From Sabethes cyaneus (taxonomy: Eukaryota; Arthropoda; Insecta; Diptera; Culicidae), in the NCBI RefSeq assembly GCF_943734655.1, contig NC_071355.1, forward strand, positions 197,965,939-198,029,938: a stretch of 64,000 nt of DNA, given 5' to 3'. Each line of letters starts with the position of its first letter. Positions within the stretch are counted from its first letter, which is position 1. The notes beneath the pieces were generated by a model, which was given only the letters and a program-made list of their open reading frames with translations, made no database searches and was not told the origin of the DNA. Of this stretch, positions 43,125-54,619 are shown in pieces. Position numbers and translations under genes: made by a program.

Positions 43125-43800
43125 TGCCTATCAAAACACCCACATGCCAAGTTGTTTCATTTGCTTGATTAGTTCTAAAGTTATGAGGAAATTTGTATTT
43201 CATTTGTATGGGAGCCCCCCTCCTAAAAAGGTAAGGGGTTCTAATTCATCGTAGAAAATATTCTTGTCTCCGAAAACACCCACATGCCAAATATGGTTCC
43301 AATTAATTGATTAGTTCTCGAGTTATGAGAAAATTTGTACTTCATTTGTATAGGAGCCCCCTTCCCCCTTCTAAAGTGGGGAGGGGTCCCAATTCACTGT
43401 AGAAAAAATTCTTTCCTCTTAAAACGTTCACATGCCAAATTTGGTTCCATTTACTTGATTAGTTCTCGAGTTATGAGAAAATTTGTATATCATTTGTATA
43501 GAAGCCCCCCCTCTTAAAGGGGAGAGAAGTCATAATTCCCCTTCGAAAGAGGGGAAGGGTCTCAATTTACCATAGAAAAAATTCTTGTCACCAAAAACAC
43601 CCACATGCTAAATTTTGTTCCATTTGCTTGATTAGTTCTCGAATTATGCAGAAATTTGTGTTTCATTTGTATGGGAGGCCCCCCTCTTAGTGGAGGGAGA
43701 GGTCTCTAACCATCATAAGAACCTTCCCTGGCCCCAAAAATCTCTACATGCAAATTTTCACGCCGATTGGTTCAGTAGTTTTCGATTCTATAAGGAACTA
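43125..43800 (+). mobile_element. Partial copy of the ~150-bp-unit element with its tail
   Basis: Four units (CACATGCC at about 43140, 43281, 43431 and 43603) are followed by the tail module with TTCACGCCGATTGGTTCAG and CTATAAGGAAC. The (GACA)n run of the 0-2 kb copy is missing; sequence after 43800 is unrelated. The left end is truncated next to a partial MITE. Confidence 0.8.
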
Positions 43801-45785
43801 ACTAAACCCGTCCTTTGGACCCACAAGAATCGTTTTGAACGATGCTTTTCAGAGCCACCATCGTAGATTTAATTGATACATGCCTAATAGGAACTCCTAT
43901 GCCTAACAGAAAGAAAATTTCCTATAATAAATGACTTGGATGTGATTATTTGTCAGATATCATTAACGCCAGTATACGTGCGAATACTAACTTTATGTGG
44001 TCTTACACCGAGCTTACGTTTGTGTCCCTGCACCCTAAGCATCCCAGGTAACAATTCATAAGCCGCTTGGTTTTATTTGAATTTTACAAAGGTTTTATGG
44101 CGGGATTAACCACTACCTCTGGTTTTATCATGCTATTGCGCAATATCAAGATAATACAAGCCACATGCTACTTCAACCTAGCTATAAACTTACCATAAGC
44201 GGGGCGTGGCAATACAATATGGCGCATCAATAAAAATCAATCTTTTTACGGTTGCTGGACAAACCACAATAAATCTGTTAGTTTTATAAAGCTATTAAAA
44301 CGGTAACACCCTGACCAATCAAATTCATTGCAGCTATTATGAAGAATGTTAGAGTTCAACACCGAAATCTTTTTTTTTAATGCGAGGTCATATTGCCACT
44401 CTAGCATTTTGTTTTAGCACGCAAACAAAAATTCATCAAAGCAAAGTGGGATGCAGAAAGAAAGTTGTTATCAATCGGTTTTCATGACACTGGAAGCAAC
44501 TAAAATAATTTTGCTAGAAATTGTCATTGACTTAAAACAACTGGTTTTCAAAACTTTCAAAAATTTTATTATATCAATTTCTATCACCACATCAAATTGC
44601 ATCACGGAAAAAACGCTTTGGAAAACTACCCATTAGTTTAAAAGTTAGCCTTGAAAAACTTGTTTTGACTAGGTACAAATGAACGCCTGTTTCTCAGAGA
44701 TGGCCAAACCGATTTACACGCTATTAGTTTCATTTGCCAGGTAATATAGCCGGATAGATCACTATTGAATGGTTTTCTGATTGGGCGTTTAATTTGAAAG
44801 TTATGAGCAATCGAATACACCACACCAAAATTAACAATAATTTATAATGATTTTAACCAAGATAATTTACCTAATTTCAATTATTTTAATACCAAACGAG
44901 AGGTTTTCACACTACGAATTTGGAAGAGTTTCTTAAAATTGAAAGCTCTATCGTCTGGTAGAATTTGAATTTTGATTAATCCCCCTAAAAGTGAAATAAA
45001 AAAATTATTTTCCTTCAGTTTCAATACAATACATCGATGTGTTCTGCAAACTTTTAGAGCATATTATTACAAGAAATTTTGCTGGAGACAGTAATCTTCT
45101 ATCTCTTCAGTGAAGGTAGAAAAATCTTATTTATTGTACATGAATTTGTAAAATCAGTTTTTCTATTCTAACTCTTATTGTGATTGTTGTATGACTTTTT
45201 TATGTATTACAAAGTTATACAAATAATAAAAATACACAACTTTGCTGAACATAGTATACCTCTATGTTTGCTTGTTTAGGAGCTGTAGAACTTCAATTGT
45301 AAAAAATAACCTGATTTTGACCCCGAATTACTCGATTACCAACAGACGGATACATCTTAAACATTTTACATTTGCTGGTAGAGAAAATTCCAGTTGGGGT
45401 CAATTGCGGTACACCTCGCATGCTACTTGCTTCGTTTCTGTGATGTCGGTTTATGCTAATCTTGTTTCCTAACAATTTAAAGTATTAATGCATTGAATAA
45501 TTCTGACATTTTGCTCATAACAAGTTTACTGAAGAATATACGTTAGTATATACGTAATATACGATTTGTAATTTTATAACAATACGGCATTCAAAAGCCT
45601 ACACATGTTGTAACCCTACAGTACCTACAGTACCAACTTACTCAGAAATTTCATGATAAAAGGAACTATCAAAATTTATAAGTGCTTCTATTTGGTTCAA
45701 ATTTTGTAAACTTATTCAATTTCCAAAAATTTCATGTAAGCCAAACGTGTCGATTTCTATCTCAAATAGCAAGTAAGATCGTATA
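43801..45785. other. No gene recognised; AT-rich
   Basis: About 2 kb with no coding signal. The stretch near 44040-44100 (CAGGTAACAATTCATAAG, GGTTTTAT) faintly resembles the CCCAAGTAACAA MITE termini but no paired end was found. Confidence 0.45.
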
Positions 45786-46073
45786 ACCACAGATAAACAG
45801 ACATAACACTCGTTTTCCATTCATCGTACCGATAAAACCGTCATTTCAAATTTGGGCTTAGTTGGGAATGTCTCCGTTTTGGTCAAAGTGGCGCTTTTTG
45901 ACGAAAGAAGGGGAATTCCCCATAAAAAATACTTGCTACTTCGAGGGACACCCATATTGCTATTTGATATTTGGGAATGTCGATCATAGATGGTGCTAGT
46001 GTTCAGGCTAAATGTGAGGTACGATAATTTTTGTTGATTTTTCTTCCAAGAGTTATGTCTGTTTGTCTGTGGT
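45786..46073. mobile_element. 288-bp MITE with 28-bp terminal inverted repeats
   Basis: It begins ACCACAGATAAACAGACATA and ends TATGTCTGTTTGTCTGTGGT, imperfect inverted repeats of about 28 bp. ATA lies on both sides, suggesting a TA-containing target. Internal sequence is non-coding. A diverged relative is at 14760-14945. Confidence 0.75.
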
Positions 46074-46772
46074 ATAACAAAGGTTCCTTTCACCACTAGG
46101 TGGATTAAATCAGGTTTTTACTGATCGTGATTGCTCAGCAACCTGCTCATTGTTCTTTTTATTGACGAATAAACTGAGCAACAAAGTGTTAATACACTTT
46201 TTGGCTGCACATGATATGGCACAAAAAACTGTTTAGACTTCTCGCAGCGGCAACAGTGCAAAAAATGTTGCATATGACGATGGTGGATGATAGATATGGC
46301 AACAATGTAATTCCCGTGCCGTTGCTTGCTGCAGTACGAGCACAAATTGAGAATCTAAAGTTTGTAAATGAAAAAAGTTGCACTTTTTGCACAATGAGTG
46401 AGGAAATGGCAACCCTGATGAGGGGTTTGTAGCACTCCTATAATGGTACTTGGGAGATGTATCTTCAAGTTAACACTGATTAAACTTTTTACCAGAACAA
46501 GCTTTATACTTCATAGCTTTGTAGCAAAAAGGTTCATTGAATTATGACGGTGGCTTTCAAGCAGCGAAAAGCATAATCGGTTTTATAACTGCTTTCAGCC
46601 GAGCGTGATAAAACTACTTGAGCTTATAACCATATTCTTAAAAAGGGTATAAAAACCTTCTGAACTGTAGGCCCCTTGGTCTGAAGGTAGTTTTATAGCG
46701 GTCATCAGAAAGTTCTGGTGGAGTTCATAGTTTTTTAAGCAGTTCTATGAAATTGGTCATGACAACCATTAG
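46074..46772. other. No gene recognised
   Basis: About 0.7 kb. The 73-codon frame 46211-46432 shows no known domain and is matched by minus-strand frames over the same bases. Words such as GGTTTTATAACTGC and GATAAAACTAC recur, hinting at old MITE debris. Confidence 0.4.
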
Positions 46773-47125
46773 GTCTTGGTTTTAGCAGCCGAGAGCCGGG
46801 GTGGCTCTTGCCGTAGCAAGAATTGCTCTCCATTGTACTCGATCCTGGGCTACTCGTCGCCAATTCGTTGCGCGTCTCGATACACGCAAGTAGGTTTCAA
46901 CCTAGTCGAGCCATCTAGCACGTTGGGCCCCTCTATTCCTGGTGCCGGTGGGGTTCTTGAAGAGATTTCACTACACAGTCGTCCGGCATTCTGGTGACGT
47001 GGCCGGCCCACCGTAGACTCCCAACTTTCGCCAGGTGTACGATGGGAATCCCTCTAAGCAGTGCCTGTAGCTCGTGATTTATACACCTCCGCCACTCTCC
47101 GCTTTCCGTTTGTACTCCTCCAAAA
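46773..47125 (-). pseudogene. Non-LTR retrotransposon ORF2 C-terminal fragment
   Basis: Minus-strand words over shifting frames are IVHLAKVGSLRW, GHVTRMPDDC, FKNPTGTRNRGAQRARWLD, NWRRVAQDRVQWRAIL and ATARATPAL. This is the same tail as at 8712-8960 and clearly the same family, but this copy keeps more upstream sequence. Stops and frameshifts are present. Confidence 0.75.
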
Positions 47126-47134
47126 ATAGTTCTA

Positions 47135-47305
47135 AGTCTAAGTCACACTAGCCGTCGTATATTCGAATCTCAACAGGGAGAGGCTATAATAGCCAATAGG
47201 TCCGCAGTACTAGCTCCACATTTGTCCTATACTCTAGCAGTAGACCGCGAAGTCTTTCAAACAGAAATAGAAAGTCAAGCTCCGAATACGGAAGGTGGCG
47301 TCAAA
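47135..47305 (+). mobile_element. tRNA-derived SINE (second family), 5' truncated
   Basis: It matches 9415-9648 and 56612-56824 from within the tRNA head (CGTCGTATATTCGAATCTC as box B region) through GGGAGAGGCT, GTCCTATACTCTAGCAG, CCGCGAAGTCTTTC and GAATACGGAAGGTGGC. The 5' part including box A is missing, so it cannot be transcribed by itself. Confidence 0.65.
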
Positions 47306-47394
47306 GTATGAATTTTGTACCATATTTATAAAATGTTTCAGTGATATTTCGGTAGTTATTTATATCATTTTAGAATAATTTTAATGTCGCGTTG

Positions 47395-47703
47395 TCCAAT
47401 GCTGGGTTGTTGTGGGTTGTGGGTTCAAATCCGGTTATAATCTCTGATTATAGCTTGGTTCGACCCATGCACCTTCCAGCATTGGACAAAAGGTAGGAGT
47501 CACAACGACAACTTGTTAAGCGTAGCTACCAATTACCCCCCTTCCTTTTCCCTCTTTCCCCTCCATTGCCAAATTTTCATTACTTTCCCTTACCGTCCCT
47601 CCACCAATTGTAGAACCATCGTTTCAAAAAATATATATATATTAATATTAATGCTTGACCAATGCATTCCAAGGTCAAAAGACTAAAAACACGAGTTTGG
47701 TCA
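47395..47703 (+). mobile_element. SINE-like element (CAAACTCGTG family), longest copy
   Basis: The 5' part has TGTGGGTTCAAATCC (box B-like), then GCTTGGTTCGACCC, CCAGCATTGGACAAAAGGTA, GGAGTCACAACGACAACTTG, a C/T-rich tract, CCGTCCCTCC, ATTAATATTAATGC and the terminus CACGAGTTTGGTCA. Four more copies lie in the window (15306, 20055, 62043, 62680). The box B-like word supports a Pol III-derived SINE; a convincing box A was not found. No coding capacity. Confidence 0.65.
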
Positions 47704-48117
47704 TTTAAGGATTGCCTCTCGTCGCCAACGCCGACGTCTCGGAAAGTGCAAGGTACCTGGGGAAAATGCAAGACTCCACTCCACTCAGTTTAGCTTTGTT
47801 TACGAAAATTTCGCTACGAGGCATAAGAATAAACGACACAAGCGGGATGGGAAGAGCGGAACTCATGCATGGAAGACATGTTTTGCGGTTGACAAAATAG
47901 GTAGGAGCAATTCTCGCACGGAGAATTCGCTTAGGGACAATGAGTAGGTGGGGAGCCTCCCCTTTTATTATCATTAAGAACAAAACCACCTGTATGGAGG
48001 AAAATATAGTAAGTCGGTTTACAAACGCCAACCCATTTGGTTGGTGGGGTAATTAATTTCCGTCTTTTTTATCTAGTTATAAGTTCCGGAGAGACCCCCT
48101 TCCCCCTTCATTAGTAC

Positions 48118-48225
48118 CCCAAGTAACAATTTGGGTTTTATTACACTCTTATGATAGCATTTAAGGCCAAAATTAGTCATAAAAACCACCATAAGAGAAC
48201 AATAAAACTCACATTGTTGCTTGTG
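48118..48225. mobile_element. 108-bp MITE (CCCAAGYAACAA family), complete
   Basis: It starts CCCAAGTAACAATTTGGG and TTTTATTACACTCTTATGA, and ends CATAAGAGAACAATAAAACT then CACATTGTTGCTTGTG, so roughly 37-bp imperfect terminal inverted repeats enclose about 35 bp. Partial copy at 43031-43113. Confidence 0.7.
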
Positions 48226-51200
48226 ACTCTTTCCATGCCAAAGAAAAGAAACTAATACAAATTTATAGGACGAACAAAATACAAGTGTTTCTCAAGAGTT
48301 AGTAGAAAATATTTTAATCTGGTTGAGCCGTCTCTCGATTGGTATTCGCTACATTTTACTTTTTAGTTACAGAAAATCAAAATATGTAACACGAATACAT
48401 AGCTACATATACGTTAATCCGAACGAATGAAAACGGTGTGTAAGCGTGCGCGTGGTTTTACCGCCGCGAATGACTTTCGTGTGCGACATTCCTTCTGCTA
48501 ACGAGACAAGTGGATGATGTCTTCCAGGTAATTTGCTACTAGCATCATCGGTTGGCGACACGACGACGTTCGGGGGAACAAAAAGAAAAAAGTTGGTCCT
48601 TCTTTGCATTCTCGGCTTATCTCGTTAGCGGTACACACCGGCGAACAATGTTCCAGCGGAAAGTGCCTTTTTGTCAATGTAATCCACCACTTTAAACTGT
48701 GTACCGGCATGCCGAGAAGTTCCGAGAATGGAAAAGTTACCAGCCAGAATGTGGAATGCTCCGAACTTTTCCTCGCAGCAGCAAAGGTGTGTGTTGCGTT
48801 GCGGGCAGAATTTTAGAGCGGTTCTGTTGCATCAAGTGGGTTTCCTTTGAAGTTTTAAAGTACTTTTTCTAACAAACAAACAAAAACTGTTATGCTCGAT
48901 CATTTGACAAGTCATTTTTCTACCCGCCAGTAGTGTCAGATGATGTGGGCCGACACAGAGTCTGTTATTATGAATTGCAGCCGATATTGATTGCGGGAAA
49001 AATAACGCTCTTTTTTCTCTCCATCCTTCATTTCAGGTAAACCACACCATCATTACCATTTACAATAAACTCAGGTAGGTTCTCGCGTCAGCCCACGGCA
49101 GGAGCAACAAAGGGCAAACGATTCATATTTTATAAAATACGCCCCCATATCAAGATTCTGATACAGCATACAAGTTGCAGCGAGAGGTCGATGTAGAGAG
49201 GCCAGGATTACCATCGCATCATCATCGTTAGCGCATCGGATGCTTCTGCTTGTCCACCCAGCCATCAGTTTCATCCATCTTCGTCTTGAGTTGACGCCGC
49301 TGGCTGGCTGGTGCTATCATACCACCGAGTTCGGTTCGGTTCCAACGAAAGAGCAGCTGGGTTGGGCTTTGGGGCGGAACTCTCTGCCTTTTAGCATAAA
49401 AGCATAGATGGGCAAGACTGCCGTGCGGTTAGCTCATGACTTGAGCTACAGTTGGGTTGACTGACGATTACTGCCACTTGTAGACATTTATTTACTCGCT
49501 GATTATCATTTGTCACTGAGCGCCAGGGTTTTGACACTTGGAAAAGTGAGCTTCTGAGTCGTGGCAGCTGAGAGTTCGTGAATTGCTTTAAGCTTAAGAC
49601 GGTCGTTGAAGTTGATGACTCTAAAGATCAAGTGTAGGCATTGAACACCTGATTTATTTTTTCCCGTATATTTTTATCGTGGTTTTAAACGTGTAAATCT
49701 CGGAGCTTTGGGCACAGCATCGCTAACAAACATCAAAGACAACCAATTTTGGTTCCATCGAAACCACTTGACCACAAATGGGAAACCGCAGATAATTTCA
49801 TGGAACCCAATTAAACTGATGTGTGCACGTGAGCTCGAGCTGTGCCGAGTTGGATGCCCTCGAACGATTCAAAAAGTTGTACCAGTTTGCACTCCGGTGG
49901 ACCAATACTCCGATCATATGCACGTGTGATTGCCGGCCGGCCAGCAAGGCTCTAGTTATGCACCGGAATCCCATCATTGGCTTATCGGAAATGGCTTAGC
50001 ACCCGTAAAACATCCTGTACGTACCACCACCGGAATGGTTCAAAACTTTGTGCCAACAGAGCAGAGCCAGCGACGGACGGTGCAACATTAGTTCAAAAGG
50101 GTGATAATAAATTGGTCAGTATCGGAATAAATGAATGTTTCATGTGGCTGACCGCAACATATGTTGTTCTGCCGAGCCCGGCAACGCTATGGAACGAGAC
50201 TATTTAAAGCGATTCCGAATGGGTGTCGAAACAGCAAATTTGAAAGTGTGTTTGGAAACATCTAAATCAACACATTGATTATTCAGTAGCCTCCAAAACC
50301 AATAGAACTGTTAGCAACTTTTCTAGCTTTTATCTTGATATGCATAAACGAATGAATACAGTCGCTATTAGAACATTGGGCTTCTTGTCAGACGTCACGT
50401 CCTTCGGAACTTTTTTTGCGTCTGCTAGAGGTTTCTCTTTTCAACCAAATTCCCTTGTAATTTTACCTTCTTGTGTAACTTTCCTTGTGCAACGATTATA
50501 ATCACTGAGCGCCGCTAGCACTAGCTAGGTATGTCCTCACCCGATTCCACCCACCACCCACTTACTAGTTTAGCCGGTCACACACATTGGCAGACGGCGG
50601 GAAATTTAACCACCCGGGCATGCCGCCACGTAAGATTCTTCATCTTCATTTACACCGTGCGACACAAACATTTTTATTTGGGTCTCTCTTCGGCGGTGGT
50701 GGCACATCCTTACACGCGCGCGCCGGGAACACTAGACCTTGCAGCGTGCATGAGGACATATTTCTCGCATGATACCGCGCCGTGCGCGGCTTTTCGTGTT
50801 TCTTGCGAACTCGAGCAACTCGAGCCTCGAACTGGATGCAGTGCAAAATTTTCACATACGCTGGCTGGTTGGCTGGCTGCTGGCTAGAATAGACCAAGTT
50901 TTGTCTCTCGCGGAAGTGGAACTAATGTGAAATTATGCAAGCAAGCAAACGCTCGTGCCGTGAGGAATGTGCTTTCGGTTTTTTTTTCTCTTACACGTGT
51001 GAGCGTGGATAAATTTATACGTTGTCTGTGGGACTTCCTTGAAGCTAAACGTTAAATATGGGAAAGTCCAATGTCATATATCTGCTGTCGGTAAGAATTA
51101 TTTAAAACTCATATGATGAGTTTTATTCTGGCGGTGAATTTGATTAGAAATGTAAAGTTTTTTTGATGACAAATTTTGCGCAAACAAACTATGCAAAAAG

Positions 51201-51780
51201 TGTTTGCCTCTTTTGGTTTATGAGAACATAAATTTTAAAGTAATTTCTTTCAGTGTAAATTGTTCGTATCAATGTTTTGATTCTACCTGACTTCAAATTT
51301 TTCGAACAATTCTTCTTTTATAACATTTGGCAGCAACTCAAAAACGTATGTTATCAGCAATAAGTTTCTATCTCTGTGTGAATCGTTGTTCCGATGTAAA
51401 AGCAGAATGGTCTAATAAGTTAAGTTGTATGTGGAGAGAGTAGAAAAATTCCATTTAATTTTAATACAACTCCAAAAGTATTCTCATCAATCACCATCGC
51501 ATCGCCAATGCAAGACGGGCTACCACTCCCTAGATTATGTACTCTGTTATGTTTTAGTTGAGTTAAGTCCAACTGTCGACGAGAGGTCTAAGAGTCTCTT
51601 CCATAGGTCTATGGATAAAGCCAATTATATCGATTGAAATATGTAAAATTTACTAGTGACCATTGCTTTGCACCTTGAGAAACTATTTCATAGCGTAATC
51701 TTCTATAACCTATTTTGCCTAACTGAATCATACGTAGCCTTGAAGGCTTTAAGGAGATGTTATATCTGCAATCTAATTCT
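48226..51780. other. No gene recognised
   Basis: About 3.5 kb of unique-looking DNA. Frames of up to 118 codons near 50530-50900 overlap in three phases and on both strands with no known motif; GGCTGGCT words occur near 49310 and 50865. Confidence 0.45.
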
Positions 51781-51784
51781 TGAT

Positions 51785-54030
51785 ATTAATGCTTAATTGA
51801 CCTGCCGTCCTAAGACATAGCCTGACGAACAAATTTTCTCCAATTTACTCGCTAATGGGCTACAGATTTCCAATTCCTTGGCCATCGTGTGCTCTTCGCC
51901 AGATCTCGCTTCACCTGGTTCAACCATCTTGCTCGCTGCGTCTCTGGTCGTCTTGTTCAGGGTAGTTGTCCGGTATTTATGCAACATGCACTGCTCATCG
52001 TTTCGAACCAGCTTTGGCCACCATCTGAATACTGGGTTTACCATAGATCTCTGCGAGCTCAAGGTTCATCTTCCGCCTCCGTACTCCGTTGTCCTATACA
52101 CCACCGAAGATCGTTCTTAGCATATGGTCTTTCGAAAACTCCGAGCAGATCCTCCTGCTTGCGGCTTCCACTCATAATAAGCCTCCGTTACCAGTGAGCC
52201 AAGATAGACAAATTCGTCAACTACCTCAAATTTATCATCGTCGATCGTTACACTAGTGTCCCAGCGGCGTTGGTCGGCTTCGGCTTCCGCCCGCCAACAT
52301 GTTCTTTGTTTTAGACATATTTACCTTTAATCCAAGCGTTTCTGCTTTGCTCGTTAGTCAGATGTACTACCCGACAATCCATCCGAAATCCGGACACAGC
52401 ACTGTATATCATCCATCGTAGTTTGATCAGTTTGATCAGCTTCCTGGGGAAGTCGTTCTCGTCCATAATTTTGCATAGCCATTTTCGGTTGATTGTATCA
52501 TATGCAGCTTTAAAGTCAACAAACAAATGGTGCGTACCTGAAAATTAAATAAAAAGAAAACTTATCCAATTTAATTCTACTATGTCTATTTTATTCATGA
52601 CAGATATGTATTTGGTCAACGGCTTCCGCAGTGTCTGTTTTAGTCTTTTAGTCGGGTGTCGGGTTTTTAGTGTGTTAGTCGGGAAGTTAACGCATCTTAC
52701 CACTCCTCTGGTAGCTGTTCTGTATCCCTATTTCTAATAATTAGCCGGTGCAGACAAGTGACAAGCTTTTCGTTAGCATCTTAATAAACTCCGCTCCGAT
52801 GCCATCTTGCCCAGCCGCTCTTAAGCTGTATGATGCCCTGCCCAAGTAGCACACTTCAGGTCCATTTAGTTAAAGCAACCGAATTACGACCGAAATTAGT
52901 CATAATTTGGTTACCACAACTACTTTGTAACACATGTGCTAGTAGGGTGCTTAACTTTGCCTGTCGTTGAGCCTGGCACCTCTTCTTCGTTTGTCGCATC
53001 ATCGAAATTGCTTTGGTTCAAAATGGTTCTCCGCCTGGGCGCCATTCAGGTGTTCATCGAAATGCTACTTCCAACCTTCGGTCACCTCACGATCGTCCGT
53101 CAAAGTACTGTCACTTTTATCCAAAGACATTTCGACTTGCGCTTGTAAACGCTTTGTAGTTTGCCGGTTCCGCGCATTTTCTGGCAGAACTTTCGTGTTT
53201 CCTGAGAACGATACAGCTACTCTTACTTCGCATACTCCTGCTCTTCCAGTCAACACTTTTTCTCCTGGATCTAAGTTCGCTGCATCTTCTTCTGTTTGTG
53301 TCTCTCCACGTTCTAACTCATACTCTCCTACAGTCATCGTCAAACCAGTCGTTCCGCAGATTCCGTGCCAAATTCCCCATGGAGCTCACCACTACACTGC
53401 TAATGGCTGTTTTTATGGTGTTCCAACAGTTCTTAAAACTGGCTTCGTCCAGCACCTCCTTTTCCGGAAGCGCAGCTTTGAATGAGTGCGCGTAGTTTAC
53501 GGTGACATCTGGCTGCTTCAATACCGAATGTTGGTCACAACGGGGATTTTTGGTGCATCTTAACCATCATTTCGATAGTATCTGACTGATAGTCAATGAG
53601 TTTTGAGAAGTGCCGACAGTCGATCCAAGCGTGGTTGATCTGTGCTTCGGTCTGATTTGATGACCACAGGGTACACTTGTGTAGGAGTCTATGCTGGAAG
53701 AAGGTACTACGTACGACCAAACTCTTGGAGGTGGCAAAGCCGATAAGTCTCAGGCCCATTTCGTTGGTCCGCGGATGTACGCTAAACCCTCCAATAACCG
53801 GTTTGTATTCCTCTTCCTAGCCGACCTGAGCATTTAAATTCGTGATGACGATCTTGATGTTATATTTGGGGTCGTATTCGTACTCCAACTGCGCGTAGAA
53901 TTCCTCCTTGTTGTCATAGATACTTCTGAGACGAGGGATGTGCACGTTGATGATGTTTATGTTGAAGAACTGGCCCTTAATTCTCAACCTGCACATTCGA
54001 AGATTGATCACCACACAATAACCCATTTCC
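51785..54030 (-). pseudogene. Near full-length non-LTR element ORF (endonuclease + RT), decayed
   Basis: Minus-strand order: endonuclease words NLRMCRLRIKGQFFNINIIN, EFYAQLE and IKIVITNLNAQVG (54026-53817), GLRLIGFATSKSLVVRSTFF and HAWIDCRHFS (53759-53535), NDWFDDDCR (about 53330), a linker with DREVTEGWK (53065), a MITE, AAGQDGIGAEFIKML and EQLPEEW (52830-52690), FVDFKAAYDTINRKWLCKIM (52526), LKVNMSKTKNMLAGG (52330), LRTIFGGV and NLELAEIYGKPSIQ (52110-52030), and a tail to 51785. The catalytic YADD segment is missing and several stops are present. The family looks RTE/Jockey-like; I do not fix the clade. Confidence 0.85.
52841..52947. mobile_element. 107-bp MITE in a retrotransposon
   Basis: It starts CCCAAGTAGCACAC and ends GTGCTAGTAGGG, with inner pair GGTTGC/AACCAAATT-type arms and ATTAGTCATAAT. 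It interrupts the coding region just N-terminal of the RT. Same family as 35163-35271. Confidence 0.65.
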
Positions 54031-54619
54031 GCATCTCGCTCATCGTTATGAAAATTGTACGCAACTCGTGTGTGTTGCTGCAGCTCTGGTAGACGGTATG
54101 TCTATCTCTAAGAACGTATGTACCGTTGAGCCCTTCCAGCACATCTTCTGCAGCGCTACGGACGTCGAACTTGCTGCTCTTCAATTTGTCGGAGAGTACT
54201 CGAGTCGCTTGGCACTTGAGAGATCGGCCCTTCTGCGTCCCGAGTTTCCAATCAACAGTTCGTTTTCGTCACGTTTTTTCGTTATTCATTCATTATTTGT
54301 TGTCGTTCCTCATTCATTATTTATTGTCGAAATGAATTGTCGAAAGAGTCGCCCTTCCCTGTCATCATACGACCTTGGATTTTACCTGGAGTTGGTTACC
54401 TGAGCCATCAAGTAGGCCCGATTTCCAAAGCAAAATAGGTTCGACCTCCAGTTTGAGTGCGCCATTGAATCTCCTTTTTTGTATGGGCTTATCACTTTGA
54501 CCACAACATTATTGATCTATTGTAATGTTGCCCAGGTGTATGCTGTATTCTGCACTGCATTTCTGTGCTTTATCGTTACTGAGTAAACGATAAGCTTATA
54601 TATTTTTTTTATGCGTGCT